7,273 bases of DNA, taken from NCBI GenBank assembly GCA_019752245.1, contig JAIEMH010000378.1, positions 1 to 7,273 of the forward strand, given 5' to 3'. Under the pieces are notes generated by a model that was given only the letters and a program-made list of their open reading frames with translations, searched no databases and was not told the DNA's origin. Made by a program: the position numbers and the translations under genes. Shown here piece by piece: positions 6,934 through 7,273 of this stretch. The DNA is from Flavobacteriaceae bacterium (GTDB lineage: Bacteria > Bacteroidota > Bacteroidia > Flavobacteriales > Flavobacteriaceae). The first letter of the stretch is position 1; every line of letters begins with the position of its first letter.

Positions 6934-7182
6934 ATGAGAGAAAATGACATGTTAGAAAAAGACGAAATTTTTTCTAAGGTATTAAGAGCAGGAAGAAGAA
7001 CCTATTTCTTTGATGTAAGATCAACAAAAGCTGAAGATTACTACATTACCATTACAGAAAGTAAAAAATTTACTGAAGAAGATGGATCTTATCATTTTAA
7101 AAAACATAAAATTTATTTATATAAAGAAGATTTTGCTGCTTTCAAAAATGAAATATGTTCGAAAGCAACCACTCGAGTTTAA
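6934..7182 (+). CDS. PUR-family (DUF3276) DNA/RNA-binding protein, C-terminus lost or replaced
   Basis: From the ATG at 6934 the product is 82 residues. Residues 8-74 (LEKDEIF, KVLRAGRRTYFFDVR, TKAEDYYITITESKKF, HKIYLYKEDFAAF) match the DUF3276/PUR-alpha-like repeat, a beta-beta-beta-beta-alpha module binding single-stranded nucleic acid. Relatives as I recall them are about 100-130 residues. They continue with a helix and a conserved stretch containing ISERHQ.DF, none of which is found in any frame here. After FKNEI (about 7155) the text becomes CSKATTRV and stops. The helix of the module is therefore cut near its start and function is doubtful. The frame extends upstream to a TTG at 6871, but that extension (hydrophobic, HHIIFFIIF) is unlike the family and lies in the spacer. 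Upstream, TTG at 6871-6873 and TATCATTTTC 17 bases later is a weak promoter-like pair. It could be a true truncated allele, a pseudogene, or an assembly join. Confidence 0.75.
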   Translation: MRENDMLEKDEIFSKVLRAGRRTYFFDVRSTKAEDYYITITESKKFTEEDGSYHFKKHKIYLYKEDFAAFKNEICSKATTRV

Positions 7183-7273
7183 CAAGACCTGTTTGAACTA
7201 AAAAATACCAACAATGTTGCATTCAAATAGTCAAGGCCCTGATGTAGAAGATTGATCAAAATGTTTCTGCAAG
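7156..7273. other. Tail unrelated to the upstream gene; possible insertion or join
   Basis: Where the PUR-family gene should continue, the sequence changes to text with no resemblance to its C-terminal half. GC is about 36% by hand count, slightly above its neighbours. On the minus strand one frame is open for 30 codons from the window edge to a TAA at 7179-7181 (peptide containing NLLHQGLDYLNATLLVFFSS), which could be the end of a gene lying to the right. On the plus strand a short frame from ATG 7214 ends after 13 codons. No terminal inverted repeat or target duplication can be judged because only one edge is visible, and no transposase motif is recognised. Confidence 0.4.

Overview
The window reads as chromosomal DNA of a member of Bacteroidota, family Flavobacteriaceae, most likely Flavobacterium or a close relative. 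Supporting signs are the strong AT bias, A-rich start contexts without Shine-Dalgarno sequences, near matches to the Bacteroidota -33/-7 promoter (TTG...TAnnTTTG), a long Bacteroidota-type NusB (about 313 residues), a leucine dehydrogenase, and a short PUR-type (DUF3276) nucleic-acid-binding protein. No rRNA, tRNA, CRISPR array or complete mobile element was seen.

Layout. Positions 1-336 hold no gene but contain a slightly GC-richer block with a hairpin that may be an interspersed repeat, then a candidate promoter. A plus-strand run follows (337-2392): a small secreted beta-barrel-like protein, a YdeI/OmdA-family protein, and an alpha/beta-hydrolase lipoprotein whose start overlaps the preceding stop. 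A hairpin terminator (2396-2432) separates it from a convergent minus-strand run: leucine dehydrogenase (3790-4893), its own 12-bp hairpin terminator (3729-3758), then nusB and yajC (3693 down to 2452). Upstream of the dehydrogenase lies a 195-bp AT-rich divergent spacer with a -7 element for the dehydrogenase. On its other side are a plus-strand ABC exporter half-transporter (5089-6867) and a PUR-family protein (from 6934).

How the genes work together. The centre and right are housekeeping: branched-chain amino acid deamination, transcription antitermination/rRNA processing, a Sec accessory subunit, and a lipid- or drug-type exporter. The left three genes form a small probable cell-envelope transcription unit of unknown joint role. 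The oddest spot is the right end. The PUR-family protein matches its family up to about residue 74, then changes to unrelated sequence and stops at residue 82, and the last ~118 bases resemble nothing around them. This could be an insertion or rearrangement breakpoint, or an assembly artefact. I found no convincing new multi-gene biological system; most of the window is ordinary.
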